A stretch of 10,442 nt of DNA from an uncultured Erysipelotrichaceae bacterium (lineage in GTDB: Bacteria > Bacillota_I > Bacilli_A > Erysipelotrichales > Erysipelotrichaceae). The notes beneath the pieces were generated by a model. That model searched no databases. It saw only the letters and a list, made by a program, of their open reading frames with translations, and was not told the origin of the DNA. The DNA lies in the NCBI GenBank assembly GCA_902796525.1, contig CADBPB010000137.1, positions 1-10,442 on the forward strand, in the 5' to 3' direction. A program made the position numbers and the translations under genes. Each line of letters begins with the position of its first letter. Position 1 is the stretch's first letter. Below, piece after piece: positions 1 through 6,834 of the stretch.

Positions 1-212
1 TGCCGCCTGATAAAGAAGCTGTCAACGCTTCGGGAGCGGGAGATGCCTTGATGGCAGCCATCATCTATGCGCAAGTCCGAAAGATGGATCTGGAGAGCGC
101 TCTGGATCTGGGCATGGCCGCCGGGATCGCGGCGATCCGCAGCGAAAAAACGATCAACGAACAGATGTCGATCGGACTTCTGGATGCGATCCTGAAAGAA
201 AAAAGACAATAA
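1..212 (+). CDS. psuK: PfkB-family sugar kinase, C-terminal end (probable pseudouridine kinase), 5' truncated
   Basis: This is the C-terminal end of a ribokinase/PfkB-type kinase. The readable frame starts at base 3 and gives 69 residues before a TAA stop at 210-212. The visible sequence NASGAGDA, at residues 8-15 of the fragment, is the second PfkB signature. Its GAGD forms the anion hole, and its Asp is the catalytic base in this family. The rest is the helical C-terminal lid region typical of these kinases. The fold assignment rests on the sequence. The substrate assignment rests on context: psuG lies downstream on the same strand, and PsuK-type PfkB kinases phosphorylate pseudouridine to the 5'-phosphate that PsuG cleaves. 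Another PfkB substrate cannot be excluded because the substrate-binding N-terminal part lies outside the window. It probably forms one operon with the next two genes, with a gap of only 34 bases to the next start. Confidence 0.8.
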   Translation, partial: PPDKEAVNASGAGDALMAAIIYAQVRKMDLESALDLGMAAGIAAIRSEKTINEQMSIGLLDAILKEKRQ

Positions 213-246
213 AAGACATTTCACACGTAACGAGGAGGTTTCGGAA

Positions 247-1446
247 ATGGATACGATAAAAGATTTTAAAGATCAAAGCGGTCACGTACTGGCTCATGCG
301 GCGATTCCCGATGACTATACGATCGGCGGAGGACTGGTCGATGGCTTCCAGCATGAGAGCGTTCCTTTCTTCATCACGGTACACGCGGTCAATCCCAAGA
401 CGAATGTGATCATGTATGCCCTGAGCGATGAAAAATATACGACCTACAAGAACCAGATGCTGAAGATGACCCTGAAATCGATGGCGGACGTCAAATGGAA
501 TTCGATTCGGGATTTCGTGGAACCGGAAGTGTATCTGAATTCGTTTGCGAAAGCACTGTCGCAGATGAAAGAACTGACGCCGATCGGCGAAGCGCCTCTG
601 CCCAGCCTTTGCGGACAGAACCAGAATCAGACCTATAACGATTTCATGGTTTTTTACAACGACGCCTTCCAGCGAGATGCCTCTTTCGGTACGCCGACGA
701 AAGCCAACAATATCCTGGTGAAATCCTTCATGCGCCGATATGACGGCATCGCGCAGAGCGGCGCGGAATGTTCGGTCATTGCGGGCATGGATTACAATGG
801 GATCGAATACTACAGCACCGCATCGATGCTGAGCGTGATCAATCCTCTGGCCGGTCTTCTCGGTTCGGCGATCAAGAATCAGCAGGCAACGAAGAGTTCG
901 GACAAGCTGGGAGAAGGCACGCCGTGCGATGCGATCGACTGGGGCGCCAGAAACAAGTTCCTGCTGGTCTGCCCGAAAGAATATGAGCAGCAGGCGTTCC
1001 AGGATTTCATGGAATTCGTAGGAACGTTCCATATGGATCAGAATCTGCGCCAGCGCTTCTATGAACTGATTTCCCAGAGGATACAGATGCGCATGCAGGA
1101 GACGATGCGTTTCCAGAGCATGGCGCAGCAGTCCATGATCAACCTGCAGAGATCGCAGCAGCAGCTGACCCAGACTCTGGCGGCCAACAGCAGAGCCATG
1201 TCGGATGGCATCATGGACTCCTGGAACAAGAAAATGGCTTCGGATTCGCGCATTTCTCAGGCACGCAGCGAAGCGATCATGGGCGTCAATACCTATACGA
1301 ATACCTATGGACAGGATGTACAGGTGGGTGTCAGCGCGGACCATGTCTATCAGAACCAGTATGGCGATGTCTATGGCGTATCGGGCACCGCACCGGATCA
1401 GGAAACATTGAACGATCTGAATTGGACGGAAATATATAAGAAATAG
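247..1446 (+). CDS. Uncharacterised 399-residue protein between the kinase and psuG
   Basis: I do not recognise this family with confidence. The ATG is well placed behind a strong GAGGAGG ribosome site at about 232-238. No signal peptide is visible, and only a mildly hydrophobic stretch occurs at about residues 194-209, so the protein is probably cytoplasmic. Residues about 1-255 look like a mixed alpha/beta domain with several Trp, Tyr and Cys residues. Residues about 275-320 are a Gln/Met/Ser-rich helical segment, possibly coiled-coil. The last 45 residues form a separate small module with VYQNQYGDVYGVSG and a terminal NWTEI motif. From memory, similar tails (a Tyr/Trp-Gly-asparagine hairpin ending in W) occur at the end of various bacterial hypothetical proteins; this is a weak recollection. 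It lies between the sugar kinase and psuG with gaps of 34 and 13 bases, so it is very likely co-transcribed with pseudouridine catabolism. A direct role in that pathway is not established. Confidence 0.85.
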   Translation: MDTIKDFKDQSGHVLAHAAIPDDYTIGGGLVDGFQHESVPFFITVHAVNPKTNVIMYALSDEKYTTYKNQMLKMTLKSMADVKWNSIRDFVEPEVYLNSFAKALSQMKELTPIGEAPLPSLCGQNQNQTYNDFMVFYNDAFQRDASFGTPTKANNILVKSFMRRYDGIAQSGAECSVIAGMDYNGIEYYSTASMLSVINPLAGLLGSAIKNQQATKSSDKLGEGTPCDAIDWGARNKFLLVCPKEYEQQAFQDFMEFVGTFHMDQNLRQRFYELISQRIQMRMQETMRFQSMAQQSMINLQRSQQQLTQTLAANSRAMSDGIMDSWNKKMASDSRISQARSEAIMGVNTYTNTYGQDVQVGVSADHVYQNQYGDVYGVSGTAPDQETLNDLNWTEIYKK

Positions 1447-1459
1447 GAAAGGATAGAAA

Positions 1460-2377
1460 ATGAACTACAAAGATTACTTATCGATTACCCCGGAAATTGA
1501 AGAAGCATTGAAAGAAGGAAAACCGATCGTTGCCCTGGAATCGACCATCTTATCCCATGGCATGCCTTATCCGGAAAACCGGGAGTTTGCGGGCAAAGTG
1601 GAAGAGATCATCCGAAGCAAAGGCGCGATTCCCGCCACGACGGCGATCATCGGCGGCAAGCTGAAAGTTGGTCTGAGCGAGGATGAGCTCGAACTCATGT
1701 GCAGAGCCGAAAATATCGCAAAAGCCTCCCGAAGAGATGTCCCTGTCTATCTGGTGACCGGACAGACGGCAGCGACGACCGTAGCCACGACGATGCTGAT
1801 CGCGGATATGGCTGGCATCCGTGTCTTTGCAACAGGCGGCATCGGCGGCGTCCACAGAGGCGCGCAGGAGACGATGGATATCTCTGCCGACCTGCAGGAA
1901 TTTGCCAACACAAAAGTCTGCGTCGTCTCGGCAGGCTGCAAATCGATCCTGGACATCGGTCTGACTCTGGAATATCTGGAAACCTTCGGCGTTCCGGTAC
2001 TGGGCTACCAGACTTCGGAATTCCCGGCATTCTATACCAGAACATCCGGCTTCGGTGTCGATCATGAGGCCAAGGACGCGGCAGAAGTCGCGCAGATCCT
2101 TAAGACCAAATGGGATCTCGGACTCAAGGGCGGCGTTGTCGTCGCAAACCCGATTCCGGAAGAATACTCCATGGATCACAAGGTCATCGATAAGGCCATC
2201 GACCAGGCGATCGAAATGGCAAAAGAAAAAGGCATCCGCGGCAAAGGAACGACGCCGTTCCTTCTCGCGACGATCAAAGACATTACCGGCGGCGATTCTC
2301 TTGCCAGCAATCTCCAGCTGGCCTACAACAATGCCAGGGTAGCGGCGGAAATCGCGATCGAATTCGCAAAGCTGTAA
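1460..2377 (+). CDS. psuG: Pseudouridine-5'-phosphate glycosidase
   Basis: PsuG breaks the C-C glycosidic bond of pseudouridine 5'-phosphate, giving uracil and ribose 5-phosphate in the cytoplasm. The 305-residue length is normal for the family and the sequence is recognisable throughout. Key residues can be matched to the E. coli enzyme from memory with a constant offset of 4-5: E27 in ALESTI, K88 in IAKASRRD, D140 (Mn ligand) in ETMDIS, the Schiff-base lysine K161 in SAGCKSILD, and N284 in SLASNL. The glycine-rich ATGGIGGVHRG segment at 124-134 is also typical. The start follows a GGAAAGGA ribosome site at about 1447-1454. The gene is the last of its operon, 13 bases after the unknown protein, and a hairpin terminator begins seven bases past the stop. 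The product is uracil for salvage and a pentose phosphate for central metabolism. Nothing suggests a broken gene. Confidence 0.96.
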   Translation: MNYKDYLSITPEIEEALKEGKPIVALESTILSHGMPYPENREFAGKVEEIIRSKGAIPATTAIIGGKLKVGLSEDELELMCRAENIAKASRRDVPVYLVTGQTAATTVATTMLIADMAGIRVFATGGIGGVHRGAQETMDISADLQEFANTKVCVVSAGCKSILDIGLTLEYLETFGVPVLGYQTSEFPAFYTRTSGFGVDHEAKDAAEVAQILKTKWDLGLKGGVVVANPIPEEYSMDHKVIDKAIDQAIEMAKEKGIRGKGTTPFLLATIKDITGGDSLASNLQLAYNNARVAAEIAIEFAKL

Positions 2378-2383
2378 TGAATG

Positions 2384-2413
2384 AACGATGATCTGAGGAT
2401 CATCGTTTTCATT
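2384..2413 (+). terminator. Intrinsic terminator of the psuK-psuG operon
   Basis: A perfect 10-bp stem (AACGATGATC at 2384-2393 with GATCATCGTT at 2398-2407) closes a TGAG tetraloop. It is followed by a T-rich tract (TTCATTTCT). It lies directly after the psuG stop, where a rho-independent terminator is expected. The T-run is interrupted by CA, so termination may be incomplete. Confidence 0.85.
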
Positions 2414-2428
2414 TCTATACTGCCAAAA

Positions 2429-2437
2429 TGATAGAAT
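2429..2437 (+). promoter_or_regulatory. Candidate extended -10 promoter for the amidotransferase-DUF2804 unit
   Basis: TG-A-TAGAAT is an extended -10 element (TGnTATAAT with one mismatch), placed just after the terminator and 18 bases before the next ATG. No good -35 is visible: TTCATT at 2408-2413 has an 18-base spacing but matches poorly. That weakness is common for extended -10 promoters. The transcription start would be near 2443-2445, leaving a leader of only about 12 bases that just holds the GAGG ribosome site at 2444-2447. So the promoter may instead start elsewhere. Confidence 0.4.
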
Positions 2438-2455
2438 CATAGTGAGGAAAACAGT

Positions 2456-3163
2456 ATGAAAAAACCAATCATCGGCATTCCAAGCAAAGAACCTTTCCCT
2501 GATCAGGATGATCTCTGGCATCGGATGGAGATCGTCGACGAGTTGCGCTATCTGGTCACGGAAAACGGAGGTATCACGATCATGCTTCTGCCTACGGAAC
2601 GGACGATGGATTTCAATAAGTCCGATTGCGGAGACGATACCGTGCTGACGGAAGAAGAGATCGCCGATCTGCATCGCCAGGTGGATCTTTGCGATGGCAT
2701 CATTCTGCAGGGAGGCCTGTACAGCTGTTCCTATGAAGTCGAGATCGCCCGCTATGCTTTGGCGAAAGATCTGCCGCTGCTGGGCATCTGTGCCGGCTTC
2801 AACAACATCCTTCGCGCCTTGGGCTCCAATGTCTACGAAGATGCGACAGGAAGCCACAATCATTACAGCAGGGAATACCGCCATCCGATCAGCATCCTGA
2901 AGGATACGAAACTCTATGAACTCATCGGTCAGGAAGAATATCCGGTCAACAGCATGCATACGATGATGGCGACAAAGGATCAGGTAGAAGCATATGCGCG
3001 GATCTGCGCATACGACCGGGACGGGCACGTGGAATCGTTCGATGTGCCGGGAAAGAAATTCGTCCTGGCTGTAAAGTGGCATCCGGAACTGATGATGGAA
3101 GAAGAATATACGAAGAGACTGTTCAAGACATTTATCGATGTCTGCGGGACAGATCAGCGATAG
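2456..3163 (+). CDS. Class I glutamine amidotransferase-like hydrolase (PuuD / peptidase C26 type)
   Basis: The 235-residue protein has the triad fold of gamma-glutamyl hydrolases. The N-terminal strand IIGIP opens the domain. The oxyanion segment is ILQGG (83-87), the nucleophile Cys112 lies in GICAGFNN, and the other triad members His209 and Glu211 lie in KWHPE. VNSMH (164-168) corresponds to the conserved VNSxH segment of PuuD-like enzymes. In that family these enzymes cleave gamma-glutamyl amides, for example gamma-glutamyl-GABA in putrescine breakdown. No polyamine, folate or amino-acid biosynthesis gene is nearby, so the substrate is unknown. Two details differ from PuuD: Ala-Gly-Phe-Asn follows the nucleophile instead of the common Arg-Gly-x-Gln, and an acidic segment lies at about residues 48-72. 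A GAGG ribosome site sits eight bases upstream of the ATG. It appears co-transcribed with the DUF2804 gene 14 bases downstream. Confidence 0.9.
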   Translation: MKKPIIGIPSKEPFPDQDDLWHRMEIVDELRYLVTENGGITIMLLPTERTMDFNKSDCGDDTVLTEEEIADLHRQVDLCDGIILQGGLYSCSYEVEIARYALAKDLPLLGICAGFNNILRALGSNVYEDATGSHNHYSREYRHPISILKDTKLYELIGQEEYPVNSMHTMMATKDQVEAYARICAYDRDGHVESFDVPGKKFVLAVKWHPELMMEEEYTKRLFKTFIDVCGTDQR

Positions 3164-3171
3164 AAAGAGGA
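3164..3171 (+). promoter_or_regulatory. Ribosome binding site that fixes the DUF2804 start
   Basis: AAAGAGGA lies six bases upstream of the ATG at 3178. The same frame stays open back to an ATG at 3076, but that start overlaps the previous gene by 88 bases and has no such site in front of it. The 3178 start is therefore preferred. Confidence 0.75.
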
Positions 3172-3177
3172 AGAATT

Positions 3178-4212
3178 ATGGCACAGCATGAAATCACCAA
3201 GAAACATCCTTTGCTGGATGAAAAAGGTCATCTGATCGAGACCGGTTACGCGAAACGCCTGATCCTGGACTATGACCGCAGAAGCATCAAAGCCCATCCC
3301 ACCAGGATCAAAGAGTGGGACTACTATCTGGTATACAATCCGAATTATGCGATCTGTCTCACGGTCGATGACAATTCCTACATGGCACTGGATTCCATAT
3401 CGTTCATCGATTTCAAGAACAAATGGGAGCATACCAATTCGCCCATGAAGATCTGGACCATGGGCAAGCGCCAGTTCCCTGCTTCCTCGGAATCAGGCGA
3501 TGTCAGAGGCGATGGCAAGGATTACTGCATCGAGTTCCTGAATGACGGAAATAAGAGGATCCTGAATTTCCGGATGGACAGCTTCATGGATGGCAAAGCC
3601 ATCGAGGGTTCCATCACGCTGCATGATCCTCATGATGAATCCATGGTGATCGTCACGCCTTACAAAGAAAGCAAGGTCCATTTCTACTATAACCAGAAGA
3701 TCAACTGCATGCCTGCGGAAGGCTGCTTCCGTTTCGATGGCAAGGAATACCGCTTCGATCCGAAAGACAGTTTCGGCACCTTGGACTGGGGCAGAGGCGT
3801 CTGGACCTACAAAAACACCTGGTACTGGGGCTCGGCTTCCGGCCTTGCGGATGGACATCGCTTCGGTTTCAATATCGGCTATGGCTTCGGGGATACCAGC
3901 AATGCATCCGAAAACATGCTGTTCTACGACGGAAAAGCGCATAAGCTGTCCCAGGTCGTCTTCCATATCCCGATGAAAGACGGCAAAGACGATTTCCTTT
4001 CTCCATGGACCTTCACATCGGATGACGACCGTTTCGAGATGGATTTCCTGCCGATCCTCGACCGTGCCGCCAATACGGATTTCATCATCCTCGGTTCCAA
4101 CCAGCATCAGGTCTTCGGACGTTTTACCGGTACCGCGATCCTGGATGACGGCAAAAAGATTCAAATCAAAGATTTCCTCGGTTTTGCGGAAAAAGTCAGC
4201 AACAAGTGGTGA
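3178..4212 (+). CDS. DUF2804 family protein
   Basis: This 344-residue protein matches the DUF2804 family as I remember it. The clearest signature is the tryptophan-rich stretch at residues 203-222, which starts DWGRGVW and continues through TWYWGSASG. Other supporting segments are PAEGCFRFDGKEY before it and GFNIGYGFGDTS after it. The protein lacks a signal peptide or membrane span and is rich in beta-strand-type alternation and aromatic residues, suggesting a cytoplasmic beta-rich fold. The family has no established biochemical function that I know of, and I will not assign one. The chosen ATG follows AAAGAGGA at a good spacing. It follows the amidotransferase gene by 14 bases and is closed by a strong terminator, so the two genes form a small transcription unit. 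Confidence 0.88.
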   Translation: MAQHEITKKHPLLDEKGHLIETGYAKRLILDYDRRSIKAHPTRIKEWDYYLVYNPNYAICLTVDDNSYMALDSISFIDFKNKWEHTNSPMKIWTMGKRQFPASSESGDVRGDGKDYCIEFLNDGNKRILNFRMDSFMDGKAIEGSITLHDPHDESMVIVTPYKESKVHFYYNQKINCMPAEGCFRFDGKEYRFDPKDSFGTLDWGRGVWTYKNTWYWGSASGLADGHRFGFNIGYGFGDTSNASENMLFYDGKAHKLSQVVFHIPMKDGKDDFLSPWTFTSDDDRFEMDFLPILDRAANTDFIILGSNQHQVFGRFTGTAILDDGKKIQIKDFLGFAEKVSNKW

Positions 4213-4235
4213 TCCGCCTTACATCGATGATTCGC

Positions 4236-4273
4236 AAAGATCTTCCTCAGGGAAGATCTTTTTGTCTGTTTTC
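4236..4273 (+). terminator. Intrinsic terminator after the DUF2804 gene
   Basis: A perfect 11-bp stem (AAAGATCTTCC at 4236-4246 with GGAAGATCTTT at 4251-4261) closes a TCAG tetraloop. It continues into a T-rich tract, TTGTCTGTTTTC. It begins 23 bases past the DUF2804 stop. The A-run on the left arm and the T-run on the right could allow some activity in both directions, but there is no minus-strand gene to serve. Confidence 0.9.
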
Positions 4274-4291
4274 TCTGCCGTGCTTTTAAGA

Positions 4292-4308
4292 TAAAATAAA
4301 GTTATAAA
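4292..4308 (+). promoter_or_regulatory. Candidate promoter region for the maturase operon
   Basis: The AT-rich stretch between the terminator and the ribosome site holds two possible -10 elements: TAAAAT at 4292-4297 and TATAAA at 4303-4308. No convincing -35 is present at 16-18 bases from either. A promoter is expected here because a terminator precedes it and a new operon follows, but the exact boxes are uncertain. Confidence 0.35.
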
Positions 4309-4326
4309 TCAATATCGGAGGTTCTC

Positions 4327-4959
4327 ATGGATAAAAAAACCTTGCTTATCATCTGTATCGCTGTCATCGTTGTTTTTGAAGTACTCAGAAGAGTGCTGAT
4401 CAACTCCATTTCAAACAGGCTTACGCGCTATCTGATGCAAGGAGATTTCAAAGCGTTCGATGCGCTTTCAGAGCAGTTCCTTACCCGCTATCTGATTCCT
4501 GTGTTCAATCTGGACTTCATGAAGATGAACTCCTATCTTGCCAGGGGAGATGAAGAGAATACAAACAAGATTTTCGAACATTTCGATCAGTGCCGTCTGA
4601 ACAGGGCTCAGAAATATGCAGTCGCTTCCAATGCGTTCTATTACTATCTGAGCATGGAAGAGGATGAAAAGTGCCGGAAGTACTATCAGACATTGAAAGA
4701 AAATGATGCCGCGAATAAGGAAACGGAAATGGCCGATTGGCTGTATGATGCCTATGTCGAAGGAGGCTGCCGCTATCTGGATCGGATCCTGGAAGTATAT
4801 GGAAACGCCCAGGAGAAAGCGAAACCGCAGCTGGAAGCTCTGCTGGCGCGAAACTATGAGAACAAGGGCGATAAGAAGAATGCGAATCTCTACAACAAGA
4901 AACTGAAACAGTATGCCGAAGAACTGGATAAGAAACTGACGGAACAGGGAGGCAAATAA
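4327..4959 (+). CDS. Membrane-anchored helical (TPR-like) protein of unknown function
   Basis: The 210-residue product has one N-terminal transmembrane segment (about residues 5-22, LLIICIAVIVVFEVL), followed by Arg-Arg. It probably serves as an uncleaved anchor with the rest in the cytoplasm. The remaining 180 residues are predicted by eye to be almost entirely helical, with repeating pairs of amphipathic helices and Tyr/Ala/Leu spacing like tetratricopeptide repeats (for example NAFYYYLSMEEDEKCRKYY and LLARNYENKGDKKNANLY). I see no catalytic motif. Such proteins usually act as scaffolds for partners. It opens an operon: its stop is one base from the next ATG, and the ribosome site for that gene (GGGAGG) lies inside its last codons, so the two are translationally coupled. 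Its own ATG follows a strong GGAGG at 4317-4321. The TPR call is from the pattern only. Confidence 0.83.
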   Translation: MDKKTLLIICIAVIVVFEVLRRVLINSISNRLTRYLMQGDFKAFDALSEQFLTRYLIPVFNLDFMKMNSYLARGDEENTNKIFEHFDQCRLNRAQKYAVASNAFYYYLSMEEDEKCRKYYQTLKENDAANKETEMADWLYDAYVEGGCRYLDRILEVYGNAQEKAKPQLEALLARNYENKGDKKNANLYNKKLKQYAEELDKKLTEQGGK

Positions 4960-4960
4960 G

Positions 4961-5725
4961 ATGTGGAATAGTTTCAATACTGCTGATTATAACGGCATGA
5001 AAGCCGAAACCGTCACGATCCCCGGTCACAACGGGGATATGATCCATGCCTACTATGCGAAAACGCTGGTTCCCGGGAAGCATCCCGATCTGGTGCTGAT
5101 CCCGCATATGCCGGGCTGGGACGAATGGTGCAGGGAAACCTCGAGACGTTTCTGCGAACATGGCTACAATGTCCTGTGTCCGGATATCTACAGCCGCTAT
5201 GGGACGGGGACTCCGGTCGAAGTATCGACCCGCATGAGAGAAGAAGGCGGCGTCAGCGATGCGTCGGTCATGGGCGATGTCAAGGCTTCCATGGATTTCC
5301 TGAAGGAGCAGGACAACAGCAACGACAAAGCCGGCGTCATCGGCATGTGCTCGGGCGGACGTCACACCTTCCTGGCTGCCTGCACGCTGGATGGCATCGA
5401 TGCTGCGGTAGACTGCTGGGGCGGAGGCGTCATCATGGAAGAGGAACAGCTCTCGGAAAGCAGACCGCAGTCGCCCATCGAACTGGCTGAGAATCTGAAC
5501 TGCCCTCTGCTGGGGATCTTCGGCAACGACGACAGACACCCGGATACCGAAGAAGTCGACAGGACCGAGGAAGTCCTGAAGACGCTGAATAAAGACTATG
5601 AGTTCCATCGCTATGACGGAGCGGGACACGGCATCTGGTACTACGACAAACCGATGTACCGGCAGGAACAGGCCATGGATTCTTTCAATGTCGTACTCGA
5701 CTTTTTTGACCGGCATCTGAAATGA
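4961..5725 (+). CDS. Dienelactone-hydrolase-like alpha/beta hydrolase
   Basis: The 254-residue protein has the order of a dienelactone hydrolase. An N-terminal strand pair carries HPDLVLIPH, and CPDIYSRYG (73-81) follows. The nucleophile elbow GMCSGG places Cys130 at the nucleophile position, the acid is Asp190 or Asp191 in IFGNDDRHPD, and the base is His223 in GAGHGIWY. Cysteine in the elbow is characteristic of dienelactone hydrolases, whereas most other alpha/beta hydrolases use serine. The family hydrolyses ester or lactone bonds. In a gut-type anaerobe the chloroaromatic substrate of the classical enzyme is unlikely, so the true substrate is unknown. No signal peptide is present. The gene starts one base after the helical membrane protein and its TGA overlaps the next ATG (ATGA), indicating tight coupling with the radical SAM gene. 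Confidence 0.9.
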   Translation: MWNSFNTADYNGMKAETVTIPGHNGDMIHAYYAKTLVPGKHPDLVLIPHMPGWDEWCRETSRRFCEHGYNVLCPDIYSRYGTGTPVEVSTRMREEGGVSDASVMGDVKASMDFLKEQDNSNDKAGVIGMCSGGRHTFLAACTLDGIDAAVDCWGGGVIMEEEQLSESRPQSPIELAENLNCPLLGIFGNDDRHPDTEEVDRTEEVLKTLNKDYEFHRYDGAGHGIWYYDKPMYRQEQAMDSFNVVLDFFDRHLK

Positions 5726-6834
5726 CCAGACCCTATGTGCTGATGGTGAAAACCGCAGGATCGCTTTGCAACATGCATTGCGATTACTGCTACTATATCG
5801 ATAAGCAGCAGAAGCGGTTCATGGATATCGAAGTCCTGGAACAGATGACCAGAGACTATTTTGCATCCTATCCGGGACCGGTCTACTCTTTCGTATGGCA
5901 CGGGGGAGAACCGACCTTGCTGGGACTGGATTTCTATAAGCAGGCTGTCGCCTTGCAGAAGAAATACCTGCCGAAAGGAACCGTCTGCTGGAACAATCTG
6001 CAGACCAACGGAACGCTTCTGGATGAAGCGTGGTGCCGTTTCCTGAAAGATGAGAACTTCGATGTCGGCATCAGCACCGACGGTTCGAAAACGATCCATG
6101 AGCGATACCGCCACGGAGGATCCTACGAGGAGATCGTCGATCATATCCGGCTGCTGCAGAAACATCAGAAACAGCCCGACCTCTTATGCGCCTTGACGGA
6201 AGATGCCGCGGAAAATGCATTGGAGACCTACCATGCCTTACGCGATCTTCAGACGGGCTGGATCCAGTTCATCCCGGTCATCAGCGATAAAAATACAGAA
6301 GCTTCTTTAAAACCGGAGACCTACGGACAGTTTCTGGTCACGGTATTCGAGGATTGGATCAGAAACGATATCGACAGCTTGGGGATACAGTATTTCATGG
6401 AACTGCTGAACATCCTCTCGGGAGGACAGGCGTCGCTGTGCTATCTGTCGGAAACCTGCGGCAGGGCTCTGATCGTCGAACATGACGGTTCCGTCTATTC
6501 CTGCGATCATTTCGTAGATGAAAGACACCTCCTCGGCCGGCTGGAGGACAGGTCTCTGGCAGAGATGATCGAAGATCCGAGACAGCTCTCTTTCGGAACA
6601 GACAAACATGACGGCTTATCCGAACGCTGCCGTCAGTGTCCTTACCTTCGTCTATGCAACGGAGGCTGTCCCAAGGACAGGATCGACGGACGCTATTGCT
6701 TATGCGAAGGTCTTCTGTATTTCTTCGAGAAAGAAAGCGACAAGCTTATAACGATTACGGAAATGTTGAAGAATAAGAAAACGCTAAAAGATGTGAAAGG
6801 ATATTTCAATAATGGAAAAAACGATTCAGAATGA
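5722..6834 (+). CDS. Radical SAM/SPASM enzyme, anaerobic sulfatase maturase-like
   Basis: The 370-residue length equals that of well-studied anaerobic sulfatase maturases. CNMHCDYC supplies the CxxxCxxC cluster ligands C16, C20 and C23 for S-adenosylmethionine cleavage. WHGGEPTL (59-66), LQTNGTLL and GISTDGS are further core motifs. The SPASM region has C240, C246, C261, C303, C306, C312, C316 and C328. Their spacing fits the two auxiliary 4Fe-4S clusters of the Clostridium perfringens maturase as I recall it, and D262 (in YSCDHF) matches its catalytic Asp. Maturases of this kind oxidise a Cys or Ser in a target sulfatase to formylglycine. No sulfatase lies in the window, so the target could be encoded elsewhere or be another peptide. 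The start overlaps the hydrolase stop (ATGA) with only a weak ribosome site, implying coupled translation. The 3' end overlaps the next gene by 23 bases. Confidence 0.9.
   Translation: MTRPYVLMVKTAGSLCNMHCDYCYYIDKQQKRFMDIEVLEQMTRDYFASYPGPVYSFVWHGGEPTLLGLDFYKQAVALQKKYLPKGTVCWNNLQTNGTLLDEAWCRFLKDENFDVGISTDGSKTIHERYRHGGSYEEIVDHIRLLQKHQKQPDLLCALTEDAAENALETYHALRDLQTGWIQFIPVISDKNTEASLKPETYGQFLVTVFEDWIRNDIDSLGIQYFMELLNILSGGQASLCYLSETCGRALIVEHDGSVYSCDHFVDERHLLGRLEDRSLAEMIEDPRQLSFGTDKHDGLSERCRQCPYLRLCNGGCPKDRIDGRYCLCEGLLYFFEKESDKLITITEMLKNKKTLKDVKGYFNNGKNDSE

Noticed and set aside
768..986. Short plus-strand frames inside larger genes (such as this 72-codon one)
   Set aside because: They are out-of-frame shadows without ribosome sites and lie inside genes with consistent codon use.
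2384..2455. Gap after psuG as a small RNA or regulatory RNA
   Set aside because: The hairpin and following sequence are fully explained as a terminator plus a promoter and ribosome site. No further structure is visible.
1550..3082. Long open frame on the minus strand (about 510 codons) across psuG and the amidotransferase
   Set aside because: It crosses a terminator and a gene boundary, lies antisense to two well-supported genes, has His/Arg/Ile-rich low-quality composition and no recognisable domain. It arises from codon bias on the coding strand.
3076..3177. Upstream in-frame start for the DUF2804 protein
   Set aside because: It would overlap the amidotransferase gene by 88 bases, has no ribosome site and adds residues unlike the family. 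The ATG at 3178 has a good site.
4517..5716. Long minus-strand open frame (about 399 codons) opposite the hydrolase gene
   Set aside because: It mirrors the hydrolase and helical-protein genes, has no domain motif, and the plus-strand genes have clear families, ribosome sites and catalytic residues.
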